Source: Eubacterium sp. UBA3782 (GTDB taxonomy: Bacteria > Bacillota > Clostridia > Lachnospirales > Lachnospiraceae). From it: a stretch of 19,825 nt of DNA. Shown piece by piece: positions 1-7,585 of this stretch (the first letter of the stretch is position 1; the number at the start of each line of letters is the position of its first letter). The stretch covers positions 1-19,825 of the forward strand of contig DFFG01000050.1 in assembly GCA_002368795.1 (NCBI GenBank), given 5' to 3'. The notes beneath the pieces were generated by a model that did not search any database, was not told the DNA's origin, and saw nothing but the letters and a program-made list of their open reading frames with translations. The position numbers and the translations under genes were made by a program.

Positions 1-58
1 CATATCCCCTACCATATGTTAAGTCGTTTTCTCCGATATCATAAAAGTTTTTATCCAT
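1..58 (-). CDS. possible 5' end of a gene cut by the window edge
   Basis: An ATG at 56-58 opens a minus-strand frame of 19 codons that runs off the left edge without a stop (MDKNFYDIGENDLTYGRGY). An AGGA lies about 11 nt upstream and a TTGACA-like hexamer further up, so a real start is possible. The stretch is too short to recognise a family, and it could equally be chance. Confidence 0.2.
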   Translation of the reverse strand, partial: MDKNFYDIGENDLTYGRGY

Positions 59-114
59 GATACTATTATATCCTGTGTCAAATCTGTTGTCATGTACCGG
101 TTAAGTGAAGTGAA

Positions 115-297
115 CTATTGGCACTTCGGGAGACTACATTTGCGGGTATATGACCGCACGAGATCTTTGGCGGCACAATCTGTAAGAATCGACGTATAAT
201 GGATCCATGCATTGTATATCTCGGACTCGTTTTGGGAACACATACTCCGCTTTGGATACATCCCAAAAAAGCTGGCTAACTCATGACTATAAGTCAC
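115..297 (-). other. unrecognised 60-codon frame downstream of the broken transporter
   Basis: A 60-codon minus-strand frame opens with GTG at 295-297, overlapping the TGA (294-296) that ends the transporter fragment. The translation does not resemble the missing part of the transporter, and I do not recognise it. It shows no membrane segment and no catalytic motif. It may be the remnant of another gene joined here by a deletion or insertion, or simply non-coding. No insertion-sequence ends are visible in 1-293. Confidence 0.2.
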
Positions 298-638
298 AAG
301 AATGCGCCAGCTGTACTTTCATCGTTCAGGCCAAATGCCTTGCCCAGCAGGAAAGCCAGCAAAGGCATGATGATAAACTGCGCCGCGCATCCGGTGATGA
401 CATCTCCGGGTCTTTTAAATACCAACGAAAAATCCGACGGTTTCGTCGTCAATCCCATTCCAAACATGATGATCATCAAAAGATAATTGATCCAGCTTGT
501 CTGGATCCAAAAGCCTGTTCCCGGCACAAACAGCGCGGAAGCAGCAATCAATAAAACGATCCACGCCATATTCCTGCCGATAAAAGCACTTACTTTCTGG
601 ACTATTCCGCTGGTATTTGTGCCTGCATTTGTGCTCAT
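294..638 (-). pseudogene. truncated bile acid:sodium symporter (BASS/SBF) family transporter
   Basis: The 114-residue product begins like a BASS/SBF transporter. It has a polar N-terminus and a first membrane helix around residues 25-41 (WIVLLIAASALFV). A second helix follows near residues 50-62, with the typical GMGLTTKPSDF turn and a VFKRPGDV segment. A third helix (FIIMPLLAFLLGKAFGL) comes next, after which the frame ends at TGA in GAFL-stop. Intact members are usually about 300-330 residues with 9-10 helices, so roughly two thirds are missing. The downstream sequence (1-293) does not continue the family in any frame I can see, which suggests a deletion or recombination junction, not a simple frameshift. 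An AGGA about 9 nt before the ATG supports the start. The fragment is very unlikely to transport anything. Confidence 0.7.
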
Positions 639-984
639 CTCTGTAATTCCTGCTTCCTTCCTGTTTTAATGTCTTCCGCAGCTACTATCTCATATGCACC
701 CGTGCATCTGCAACCACTTTCGGCTGTTTCTTCCGGATGAGAGTTACCGCCTTATATTTCAGGGCCTATCCCATGTCCTGTTATTCACAGCTTTTTGGAA
801 CTTCTCCAATGTTATTTCCGGTACGTTTCGGATATTGTCTTTCCTGTAAAGGTGTGCTTTACTTTTATATAGTGATTTAATTCGCCAAAAGTACCAATAA
901 TGGTTTAAATCACATAGTTGCTTAATTTATAAAAAGGAGCGGCAGCGGCGGCAAAGCCCCGTCCATTGCCATTGTAAGAGTATC
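639..984. other. divergent intergenic region with two inverted repeats
   Basis: This 346-nt AT-rich gap separates the divergent transporter remnant and aspartate kinase gene; I see no gene in it. It holds a small palindrome, GTAAAG-5 nt-CTTTAC (846-862). It also holds a wider inverted repeat, GTGATTTAA (872-880) with TTAAATCAC (905-913). Either could be a regulator site. A strong SD-like AAAAAGGAG (931-939) is 46 nt before the aspartate kinase ATG and has no obvious start codon at the right distance. Confidence 0.35.
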
Positions 985-2319
985 ATGCGTACAGTTGTTG
1001 CCAAATTTGGAGGGACTTCCCTGGCGGATGCCGGACAGTTCCGGAAGATCCGACAGATCGTGAAGGCCGATCCTGACCGGCGTTTTCTGGTGGCCTCTGC
1101 CCCTGGCAAGCGCTTTGCAGATGACATCAAAGTAACGGATCTTCTGCTGGCCTGTTTTGAAAAGGCAGATGCCGGCCTGCCCTTTGATGGAGAACTGGCC
1201 AGAATCCGTGACCGCTACCAGTCGATCCTTCAGGAGCTTGGTCTGGATTTTCCGCTGGATGCGGAAATAGCGGGGCTTAGTGAGCATCTGGCAAGCGCTC
1301 CCGACAGGGAGTTTACCGCCAGCCGCGGCGAATACCTTTGCGCCCGGATCCTGGCGCAATATCTGGGATTCACCTTTGTCGACCCTGCCTGGTGCATTTG
1401 CTTTGACGCAAATGGGGATCTGGACATGGGCATGACAAAGCGTGCCCTTGGCGCTTCTCTGAAACCGCTGAAGAACGCAGTGATCGCAGGCTTTTACGGG
1501 GCAGACGAGGATGGAAGGATCCGTACCTTTTCCAGGGGCGGATCAGATATCACCGGAAGCCTTGCCGCCTGTGCGATCGGGGCGGATCTGTATGAAAACT
1601 GGACGGATGTGCCGGGCCTTCTGGCTGCCGATCCCCGCATCATCCGTAAGCCCAGAACGGTCGATTTCCTCAGCTACCGCGAGCTGCGCACCCTCTCCTA
1701 CATGGGGGCCTCCGTCATTCATTCCGACGCAGTCCTTCCGGCTTCTGATCTTGGGATCCCCATCAATATCCGCAACACGGATAATCCCTCGGATCCGGGA
1801 ACGATGATCGTCCGGAAGCTGCCAAAAGGCCAGACAAAGAAGCCGGTGATCGGCGTTGCCGGCATGACAGGCGTATCGGTCATCCAGGTGGAGAAGGTCA
1901 TGGTCAGTGATGGCTCAGGCTTCAGTGCGATCATGCTGGACATTCTGAAACAGCGCTGCCTGCCTTTCGAGCAGTGTCTGACAGGAATCGACACCATCAC
2001 CCTTGTGATCCGCAACGATCTGCTGAATCCCTGCAAGGATGACCTGATGGATGAGATCCGGAGAGAACTGAATCCGGATTTCCTCGGCCTGAAAGAAAAC
2101 CTGTCCGTGATCGCAGTCGTCGGAGAAAAAAGCACGGAGGACAGCAGTGCCAATGTGCGCGTCCTGGAGGCGCTTACCTCTGCCGGGGTAGAGATCTGCA
2201 CCATCAATCAAGGCGCAGGAAAGCTGAACCTCCTGATCGGTGTGCCGGAAGAAAAATACAGGGACGCCATCAAAGCGATCTATGCCACCATCGAAGAAGA
2301 CAAGGAAAATCATATTTAG
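985..2319 (+). CDS. lysC: aspartate kinase, monofunctional, with C-terminal ACT domains
   Basis: The enzyme phosphorylates L-aspartate with ATP, the first step towards lysine, threonine, methionine and diaminopimelate. The 444-residue length fits monofunctional aspartate kinases. The N-terminus carries the amino acid kinase signature KFGGTSLAD (residues 7-15). The middle has the substrate/ATP region FSRGGSDITGS and NWTDVPGLLAADPR, followed by GASVIHSDAVLPA and the IRNTDNPSDPGT strand that ends the kinase domain. The last roughly 150 residues are ACT-type regulatory sequence (VSVIQVEKVMVS... and VAVVGEKSTEDSSANVRVLEAL), so feedback inhibition by an end product is expected. The start is set by the conserved N-terminus; its own SD is weak (AAGAG, 4 nt spacing). 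It is the only plus-strand gene in the left half and ends in a hairpin shared with the convergent glycosylase gene. Confidence 0.93.
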   Translation: MRTVVAKFGGTSLADAGQFRKIRQIVKADPDRRFLVASAPGKRFADDIKVTDLLLACFEKADAGLPFDGELARIRDRYQSILQELGLDFPLDAEIAGLSEHLASAPDREFTASRGEYLCARILAQYLGFTFVDPAWCICFDANGDLDMGMTKRALGASLKPLKNAVIAGFYGADEDGRIRTFSRGGSDITGSLAACAIGADLYENWTDVPGLLAADPRIIRKPRTVDFLSYRELRTLSYMGASVIHSDAVLPASDLGIPINIRNTDNPSDPGTMIVRKLPKGQTKKPVIGVAGMTGVSVIQVEKVMVSDGSGFSAIMLDILKQRCLPFEQCLTGIDTITLVIRNDLLNPCKDDLMDEIRRELNPDFLGLKENLSVIAVVGEKSTEDSSANVRVLEALTSAGVEICTINQGAGKLNLLIGVPEEKYRDAIKAIYATIEEDKENHI

Positions 2320-2329
2320 AGGATATAGA

Positions 2330-2362
2330 AAGCCCAGGGGCTGTGTTAAACACCCTGGGCTT
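2330..2362. terminator. shared hairpin terminator between convergent genes
   Basis: A 10-bp stem, AAGCCCAGGG (2330-2339) with CCCTGGGCTT (2353-2362), encloses a 13-nt loop just after the aspartate kinase stop. The loop contains the TAA of the convergent glycosylase gene (2346-2348), so one arm is glycosylase coding sequence. T-tracts on both sides are short (TTCTTT on plus, TTTCT on minus), so it is probably a modest bidirectional terminator. Confidence 0.65.
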
Positions 2363-3173
2363 CTTTGTGCCTGTACCAGGCAAACATGTACTGCTGATAA
2401 ATGCCGTTGTATGGCGAATACCGGTCAAAGGGATAACCTTCCGGATACTGTTCCGCCAGGATGCGCTTCATCCACACATCGATGGGAAAGGCATCGATAT
2501 GATGAAGACCGAACAGAGAGACACAGTTGGCAACCTTGACGCCCACACCGAACAGTCCGGTCAGGGCTGTGATTGCGTCCTTTTCCTCTGCAGCTTTCAG
2601 GCTCTCCAGATCAATGCTTCCCTCAAGGACAGCCACTGCGGCAGCGTGGATGTATTTGCAGCGATATCCCATCTTACAGTCCGAAAGTTCTTTTTCAGAA
2701 AGGGCCGCTACGGCAGCCGGGGATGGAAATCCATTATAGCTCTGTCCCTCCTGATCAACCAGCTTTCTGCCGCAGCTTTCCGCCAGCAGCTCGACACTGC
2801 GGCGAATGGCCGGGATGTTTTTGTTCTGGGAGATGATAAAGGTGATTAGCATCTCCCATGGGTCCTGCCTCAAAATACGGATGCCCTTCTCGTGTTCCAT
2901 CGCCTGCCACAGGAAAGGATCCTGCGCCGGCTCGATCCGTTCCCGGATGCTTCGGTAATCCTCCCGAAGGTCGAAATAATCCTGCCAGAAGCCCTCAAAG
3001 GCAGCCTTTGTGCAGGAGAGCTCATACCTGTCTTCCTGCAGATGGGCAATATCCAGGCAGGCTTCGCCCGCGATGATCCGGTATGAGCTGCTGCCCGTCT
3101 TATTCCAGCGAAAGCACTGCCCGCTGTCTGCGATCCTGTCCAGATTAAAATCATCTGTTATTGAAATAATCAC
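2346..3173 (-). CDS. OGG-type 8-oxoguanine DNA glycosylase / AP lyase
   Basis: This enzyme should excise 8-oxoguanine opposite cytosine and nick the abasic site. The 275-residue protein has the OGG1-like layout. The N-terminal half begins with FNLDRIADSGQCFRW (residues 9-23), the typical TBP-like fold opening. The helical half contains WEMLITFIISQNKNIP (106-121) and the helix-hairpin-helix-GPD core LFGVGVKVANCV. In that core K213 matches the catalytic Schiff-base lysine and D232 in FPIDVW matches the catalytic aspartate. It starts with GTG at 3171-3173; a purine-rich AGGAGAGG lies 10-13 nt upstream. It lies downstream of the esterase gene on the same strand with a 146-nt gap, so independent expression is possible. 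Confidence 0.88.
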   Translation of the reverse strand: MIISITDDFNLDRIADSGQCFRWNKTGSSSYRIIAGEACLDIAHLQEDRYELSCTKAAFEGFWQDYFDLREDYRSIRERIEPAQDPFLWQAMEHEKGIRILRQDPWEMLITFIISQNKNIPAIRRSVELLAESCGRKLVDQEGQSYNGFPSPAAVAALSEKELSDCKMGYRCKYIHAAAVAVLEGSIDLESLKAAEEKDAITALTGLFGVGVKVANCVSLFGLHHIDAFPIDVWMKRILAEQYPEGYPFDRYSPYNGIYQQYMFAWYRHKEAQGV

Positions 3174-3241
3174 GGGTGATCTGCCTCTCCTGTCGTTTCT
3201 TCATCGTTCCCAAGTATTTGTTGCTCCATTTTTAACCTTGA

Positions 3242-3262
3242 TGCGAAGCTGTCTGCTTCGCA
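3242..3262 (-). other. hairpin between esterase and glycosylase genes
   Basis: A perfect 8-bp stem, TGCGAAGC (3242-3249) with GCTTCGCA (3255-3262), has a 5-nt loop in the gap between two same-strand genes. No T-tract follows on either strand, so termination is weak at best. It might be an mRNA processing or stability element. Confidence 0.35.
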
Positions 3263-3319
3263 CCCTGCATTTCTTTACAAGAATAACATCCACATCGGGT
3301 TTTCACTATTCCCTTTTTC

Positions 3320-3994
3320 TTACACGATCGCCAGGATACCCTTTGCGCTTCTTTTTGCCGCCTGCTTGAAATGGTTGCCTGGGTTCATCTCGAAGGTCAC
3401 GTCAACGCCGGCTTCCCTGTAATAGGCCGCGATCCATTCTGTGTTTTCCTGTACGGACTTCAGATACGAATTTCTCGTCCTTGCCTCTCTGTCGCCGAGG
3501 GAGAAATAGAGCCTGTCCGGTTTTCTCTTCATGTCGTGGGAAAGCACATACTCCTTAAAGTCCGGAAACCAGAGGGAGCCGGACATGCTGGCCGCCCGTG
3601 CAAACACATCGGTCTGGTACAGGGTATAGATGGCAAAGAGCCCGGCAAGGGAATACCCGGCGATGCTGATATGGGAGGGTGTGCCGGAAAGCCGCCCAAG
3701 GCCTTCCGGAAGGATCTTCTCCACCAGCAGCTTCAGATACGCATCTGCTCCCCCCGTGAAGGGCGTATCCTGCGGGGACAGCGGCGGACAGTTCCAGGGC
3801 GCCATGTCATGATCCCAGTTCAGATCACCGACACACAGAAGGCTGAAATCCTTGCTATCCAGTTCTCCTGCTGTCTCCAGGACATCCTTACCGCCGCCTT
3901 CATAGGTGTTTAACACGATCAGCGGGCTGCCTTCCTCACTGGCGTGGTACAGTGTCGCTGTTTTTCCTTCTATTATGAATTTTTCTGTCTTCAT
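3320..3994 (-). CDS. alpha/beta-hydrolase esterase (esterase-D/IroE-like)
   Basis: The product is a 224-residue cytoplasmic serine esterase with no signal peptide. The nucleophile elbow is GYSLAG with S115. D168 in SLGDREART and H208 in NPGNHF complete a plausible Ser-Asp-His triad in the usual order. The segments ISIAGYSLAGLFAIY and RAASMSGSLWFPDF are typical of the putative-esterase family that includes IroE, Fes and esterase D. The natural substrate cannot be told from sequence; siderophore esters, S-formylglutathione-like esters and small acyl esters are all possible. An AAGG about 5 nt before the ATG supports the start. No iron-uptake genes are nearby, so a siderophore role has no contextual support. 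Confidence 0.8.
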   Translation of the reverse strand: MKTEKFIIEGKTATLYHASEEGSPLIVLNTYEGGGKDVLETAGELDSKDFSLLCVGDLNWDHDMAPWNCPPLSPQDTPFTGGADAYLKLLVEKILPEGLGRLSGTPSHISIAGYSLAGLFAIYTLYQTDVFARAASMSGSLWFPDFKEYVLSHDMKRKPDRLYFSLGDREARTRNSYLKSVQENTEWIAAYYREAGVDVTFEMNPGNHFKQAAKRSAKGILAIV

Positions 3995-4117
3995 CTGCCT
4001 TTTGCCGGCTCCCTTCCTGTCTGTGATATCTGGCTCTCTATACTGCCTGGGTCTCTATGCCGCCCTCTTGGGAAGTACCTTTTATCCTTCCAATAAAGCA
4101 GTAAAATAAATGGTAAC

Positions 4118-4160
4118 GGCAGACCTCTGACCTGTCCATAGCCCTGGTCAATGATCTGCC
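4118..4160 (-). terminator. two-part hairpin after the ATPase-CYTH gene
   Basis: Nested arms GGCAGA (4118-4123) with TCTGCC (4155-4160), and TGACC (4128-4132) with GGTCA (4146-4150), are separated by a symmetric 4x4 internal loop. The structure begins 13 nt beyond the TAA of the minus-strand ATPase-CYTH gene and is followed on that strand by TTACCATTTATTTTA. This fits an imperfect intrinsic terminator. On the plus strand a run of six T also follows, but no plus gene feeds it. Confidence 0.5.
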
Positions 4161-4172
4161 GCCTGTTTTTTA

Positions 4173-5258
4173 TTAACGGTTCGCGAGGGAGGCGTTTTTG
4201 TATGCCTCATCGTCGGTGACCTCTCGGATCACCCGGATCTCCTCCGGAAACTTTATCTCTGTGCTTTCATCGCTCAGTTCGATCTCGGCGATTGCTTTAT
4301 CCTCCCAGAAGGGATATACATCGATCTCGAAATACTGATTTTCGTAGGTCAGGCAGTACCTGTCCTTGCGGATCTGCCGCCTGGTGGTATCCGCATTCAT
4401 CAGAAGGCGGAGATATTCCCTCTCGGAAAGTCTTCTCTCGATCTCCACACGCTTCACACTGCTGACGGTCCGCTTGGTGGTCTCTGTGTAGATATAGTGA
4501 CCGTCCGATCCCCGCTGCCGGACTCTTACCTCCTCATCCTCGTCCGTCTTCAGATAGGTCTGGATGATCTCGATCCGCTGACAGTTGGGAAGGGATTCCA
4601 GCCAGTGGATGTCCGGATATTCGATCAGGAACTTTCGCTCGATCTCAAAGGGTTCCGGCTCTCCGAGGAAGGATGAGATCTCCGCGATCAGACGCCGGAG
4701 CTTATCTTTAAAGTTCGTAGAATTGTCGATGATGCGCAGGTGCGGATGACCGGTCCAGGCCGAGATGAGCCGGTCATCCAGCTCGGCTGCCTTTTCCGGC
4801 GTCTCTGTCCTGGCCGTATTGTTTGCTGTCGTATAGAATTCCACGGCTCCCTTTGCCGCAGTCACCAGATGAAACACAGCGTCATATCTGTCGCGCATCT
4901 CGATCTCGTTGGAGCCAAGATCTTTCAGGATCTGAGCAAATTCCTGCTCACTCATGTAGGCCTTGTTGTCCAGCGTTCCCCTGTCACAGACGATCAGGAT
5001 CTTTTCCGCCTGCATGGTCCGCGCGGCCTGCTCGAAGATCTTCTCTTTTTCCAGCTGCAGCTGAAACTGACATTTCTGATAATCACCGTTCGTCCCGCAG
5101 GTCCACGGGGCAACACCGCCGGTGATCAGCTCCGTTGCGGTCTCCGGAACAAACAGGACCACATAACCCATCTGGGTAAAGGCATTCTGGATCCGGCTCA
5201 GAGCTGTGGTTTTTCCCGCACATGGACCGCCGGTGATCACGATCTTGGTTATCTCCAT
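4173..5258 (-). CDS. P-loop ATPase (AAA_28-like) fused to a CYTH domain
   Basis: This is a 361-residue two-domain protein. Residues 1-195 are a nucleoside-kinase-like P-loop domain. It has Walker A GGPCAGKTT (10-18), a Walker B-like ILIVCDRG (87-94), and the family's PETATELITGG segment. Residues 203-361 are a CYTH (triphosphate tunnel) domain opening with the hallmark EIERKF (205-210), followed by alternating charged strands (EEVRVRQR, EIDVYPF, AIAEIELS). CYTH domains bind triphosphates and metal, as in thiamine triphosphatase, polyphosphatase and class IV adenylate cyclase. The fused architecture is known in bacteria, but its substrate is not established as far as I know. I prefer the ATG at 5256-5258. 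An upstream ATG adds MQDEEEEDQ, whose acidic run is simply the translation of the SD (GAGGAGGAAGAA). Confidence 0.82.
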   Translation of the reverse strand: MEITKIVITGGPCAGKTTALSRIQNAFTQMGYVVLFVPETATELITGGVAPWTCGTNGDYQKCQFQLQLEKEKIFEQAARTMQAEKILIVCDRGTLDNKAYMSEQEFAQILKDLGSNEIEMRDRYDAVFHLVTAAKGAVEFYTTANNTARTETPEKAAELDDRLISAWTGHPHLRIIDNSTNFKDKLRRLIAEISSFLGEPEPFEIERKFLIEYPDIHWLESLPNCQRIEIIQTYLKTDEDEEVRVRQRGSDGHYIYTETTKRTVSSVKRVEIERRLSEREYLRLLMNADTTRRQIRKDRYCLTYENQYFEIDVYPFWEDKAIAEIELSDESTEIKFPEEIRVIREVTDDEAYKNASLANR

Positions 5259-5305
5259 CTGATCTTCTTCCTCCTCATCCTGCAAACTGCCTTTGCTGCG
5301 CTTTT

Positions 5306-5335
5306 ATTATATCATATACCAGATAGTTTTTGACA
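5306..5335 (-). promoter_or_regulatory. candidate sigma-A promoter of the ATPase-CYTH gene
   Basis: On the minus strand TATAAT (5306-5311) is preceded by TG one base upstream, an extended -10. A loose -35-like TGTCAA (5330-5335) lies 18 bp further upstream. The -10 is about 50 nt before the start codon. The extended -10 is convincing; the -35 is poor. Confidence 0.5.
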
Positions 5336-5418
5336 CAAATGGACCGCATCGCAATCATCTCCTGCATGGCTGTCTGCCGCAGGTATATCCAGGCCTCATC
5401 ACACAAGGACTGAGACCT

Positions 5419-5482
5419 ATGCGCAGGGTAATGTATGTGCAGTGTAATCTATGTGCAGTGTAATCTATGCGCAGTGTAATCT
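5419..5482. repeat. 16-bp tandem repeat, four copies
   Basis: Four head-to-tail 16-mers cover 5419-5434, 5435-5450, 5451-5466 and 5467-5482. Copies 2 and 3 are identical (ATGTGCAGTGTAATCT), copy 4 differs at one base, and copy 1 at three or four. The array ends inside the TAG stop codon (5481-5483) of the methyltransferase gene, so it lies immediately 3' of that gene. It is a minisatellite-type array with no coding sense. Confidence 0.9.
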
Positions 5483-6128
5483 ATGCCTTTCTGGCTGCAA
5501 GCATCATGTAGGATACCTGCTTCATCTCTTCCCTGCCCAGGCAAAGGCCCATCTCCTGCTGGGCATGCGCAATGCCAAGATCCAGGATCATCTGGACATA
5601 CATTTCCGTCAGCGCATCCCGTGCATCAATGAAATCGGTCAGCCCAAAGCCGGCTTCGCCGATCATGCGCTCCCACTCCTCCCGGGTGTAGAGGCTTCGC
5701 ACCATCCCGGTCCCGCAGGACAGCCCGCCCTGCTGCCAAAGGTCGCTGATCAGCAGCCAGCCGCCCGAAACGAGCACACGGTTTGCTTCCTGCAGCGCCT
5801 TTTCCGGTTCCTGAAAGACGGAAAAGCTGCATTCTGACACGACGGCATCGAAGGTGCCGTCTGCAAAGGGAAGTGCTCCGGCATCAGCGATATAAAAGTC
5901 TGCCCCCGGGCAGTTTTCCCGGCAGGCATCGATCATGGAACAGGACAGATCCGTCCCGGTAACCGTACAGCTATATTCCTGCACCAGCAGCAATACCGTC
6001 TCACCCCGGCCGCAGCCAAGGTCCAGAACTCTTTTTTTCTTCAGTTCTCCGCCCATGGACAGCAGCTGCCTGGTCAGGGGCGTGCCCCCAGGCCGCAGCG
6101 TCGCATAGCCGGTCTTATATTCCTCCAT
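5481..6128 (-). CDS. trsM: class I SAM-dependent methyltransferase, DVU_1556-like (TrsM)
   Basis: The 215-residue protein has a standard Rossmann methyltransferase fold. Motif I is VLDLGCGRGE (34-43), the acidic end of strand 2 is VTGTDLSCSMID, motif II is DAGALPFADGTFDAVVSE, and motif III is LVSGGWLLISDLW. The N-terminal YATLRPGGTPLTR is the feature I associate with the methyltransferase conserved beside Mop-type aldehyde oxidoreductases (DVU_1556). The family assignment and symbol are from memory. The methyl acceptor is unknown. The start at 6128 is preferred because AGGA lies 7-8 nt upstream; a longer frame from 6248 adds 40 low-complexity residues and has a poor RBS. It is the last gene of the maturation operon, 182 nt after the CoA ligase gene. 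Confidence 0.8.
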   Translation of the reverse strand: MEEYKTGYATLRPGGTPLTRQLLSMGGELKKKRVLDLGCGRGETVLLLVQEYSCTVTGTDLSCSMIDACRENCPGADFYIADAGALPFADGTFDAVVSECSFSVFQEPEKALQEANRVLVSGGWLLISDLWQQGGLSCGTGMVRSLYTREEWERMIGEAGFGLTDFIDARDALTEMYVQMILDLGIAHAQQEMGLCLGREEMKQVSYMMLAARKA

Positions 6129-6270
6129 CGCATTTCCTGTGACCAGCCTGCAGCTGCGTGGCTGGCCACATCCCCCTTTTTCTGAACGAGCGTCTGTTTC
6201 CTTTTCCTTATTTTTTGCAGTGAATGCAGGACCACAACGTCTTTTCATACATTTCCATACATGTGGTGCA

Positions 6271-6335
6271 CTGTATCTTACTGCTCTGTACCTTACGGTT
6301 CTGTACCTTACTACTTTGTATCTTGCTGCTCTGCC
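6271..6335. repeat. 15-bp tandem repeat spanning the CoA ligase stop codon
   Basis: Four degenerate 15-mers (6271-6285, 6286-6300, 6301-6315, 6316-6330) with consensus CTGTACCTTACTGCT are followed by a 5-nt partial copy. On the minus strand the unit is in frame with the CoA ligase gene. The last coding residues (AEQQDTK) are repeat-derived, and the downstream copies carry TAA where the coding copy has CAA. The remainder of the 6129-6310 gap holds only a duplicated ATGTATG and the methyltransferase RBS. Confidence 0.85.
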
Positions 6336-7585
6336 TGCATGTGTTTTTTGGGACTCCTTGCGGAGGGAAAGGCCTGCATCGTTTCCTCCTCGATCACGAT
6401 CCTGGCTTCCTTTGGCAGGATATCTGCTCTAAGGCGGCCAAGGAGCATTTCTCTGTCGATCTGTTCCCCTGGCAGGGTCCGCACCAGAAGCTGCAGATGA
6501 TCCTCCCCCACAGCACATTCCAGGTCCACGGCTGCTTCATCCCGGTACACGGCATCCTCCACCTGGGAGAGGAAGACCCGCCGGCCGCAGATCCTGCAGC
6601 TGTTGGACAGCCTGCCCCGGATCGTCTCCAGCCGGGGCAGCACCCCGCCGCAGGGGCAGGGATCTGTACTGATACGGGCAATATCCCCTGTCCGGTAGCG
6701 GATCAGCGGCATAGCCTCCCGCCCAAAGGGGGTGACGGCCAGCTCACCAAAGCCTTCCTCGTCCGGATCCAGGATCTCGGCGTACATGTCACAAGACCGC
6801 AGATGATATCCCCGGTGGGCACAGCAGTCCACACCGCCCGCAAGTCCCGTCTCCGTCATCCCGTAATGGGAATAGACCTCGGCGCCCCAGAGCCGGGAGA
6901 TCCTCTCCCGTATGGCGCCTGGTACATCATCGGCACTGAGGAGCACGCACCGGACACCCTCCGGGAGCCCGTGGCTCCTGGACCAGGCCGCAAGCGCTGC
7001 CACCTGATAAGGGATCCCTACGATCACATCTGGTTTAAAATCCTGCACAGTTCTCCAGGCATCCGCCAGGTCTGTCACCTGGCCATACACCTGCGTAATG
7101 ACACCGAGCGGGGAAAGAGACCGGTCGATGGTATCTCCCACGCTTCCCTCCGCTGTGCCGCCCATCAGCACCAGCAGACGGTCACCCGGCTGAATAAAGG
7201 TAAGAAAGGCATGATAATAGAATTCCACGGAAGGCACCAGATCGCCCCGGGTAAAGAAGATCCGCTTTCGCTCCCCGTGGGTCCCGGTGGTCGGTACCGT
7301 AAAGATCCGGTCTACGCTTCCGGGCGACACACACAAAAAGCGGTTTTCATTTCCGGCAAGATCCCGCTCCGAGGTCGTATCTATCTTCTGAATGTCAGTT
7401 GGCGTCCGAATCGCATCGATGTCGATCCCCCGAAGCTTCTCCTGATAAAATGGGCTGTGGGCAGCCGCATAGCGCAGGGTCTCCCGAAAACGCTCCATCT
7501 GATATGCCGTCAGGCTCTCTGCCTTCATTGATTCCAGCGGGATCCCAAGCCTTGCGGCGATCCACGGATCGATCGGTGTTCTCAT
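6311..7585 (-). CDS. AMP-dependent CoA ligase-like protein, DVU_1553-like
   Basis: This 424-residue member of the adenylate-forming (ANL) superfamily is closest in layout to phenylacetate-CoA ligases. It should activate a carboxylate as an acyl-AMP. Core motifs are visible: the A3-like loop TVPTTGTHGERKR (96-108), A5 YGMTETG (241-247), A7 RYRTGDIA (297-304), then CPCGG and a C-xx-C pair (C330, C333) before the C-terminal lid. The N-terminal RYAAAHSPFYQEKLRG is typical of the PaaK group. The ATG overlaps the radical SAM stop as ATGA, and the SD GGAGGAGGAAGG lies inside the end of that gene, so the two are translationally coupled. I associate this family with aldehyde oxidoreductase loci (DVU_1553). 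Neither its carboxylate substrate nor use of CoA is shown here. Confidence 0.82.
   Translation of the reverse strand: MRTPIDPWIAARLGIPLESMKAESLTAYQMERFRETLRYAAAHSPFYQEKLRGIDIDAIRTPTDIQKIDTTSERDLAGNENRFLCVSPGSVDRIFTVPTTGTHGERKRIFFTRGDLVPSVEFYYHAFLTFIQPGDRLLVLMGGTAEGSVGDTIDRSLSPLGVITQVYGQVTDLADAWRTVQDFKPDVIVGIPYQVAALAAWSRSHGLPEGVRCVLLSADDVPGAIRERISRLWGAEVYSHYGMTETGLAGGVDCCAHRGYHLRSCDMYAEILDPDEEGFGELAVTPFGREAMPLIRYRTGDIARISTDPCPCGGVLPRLETIRGRLSNSCRICGRRVFLSQVEDAVYRDEAAVDLECAVGEDHLQLLVRTLPGEQIDREMLLGRLRADILPKEARIVIEEETMQAFPSARSPKKHMQAEQQDTK

Noticed and set aside
115..297. Remaining part of the BASS transporter in another frame
   Set aside because: The translation is hydrophilic and shows no membrane helix or family motif, so a simple frameshift does not explain it.
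5419..5482. A CRISPR array reading of the tandem repeats
   Set aside because: The units are 14-16 bp and directly adjacent with no spacers, and no cas gene is present.
6224..7531. A 435-codon plus-strand frame opposite the CoA ligase gene
   Set aside because: The adenylate-forming motifs lie in the minus-strand frame. This one starts within the tandem repeat region and has no recognisable domain.
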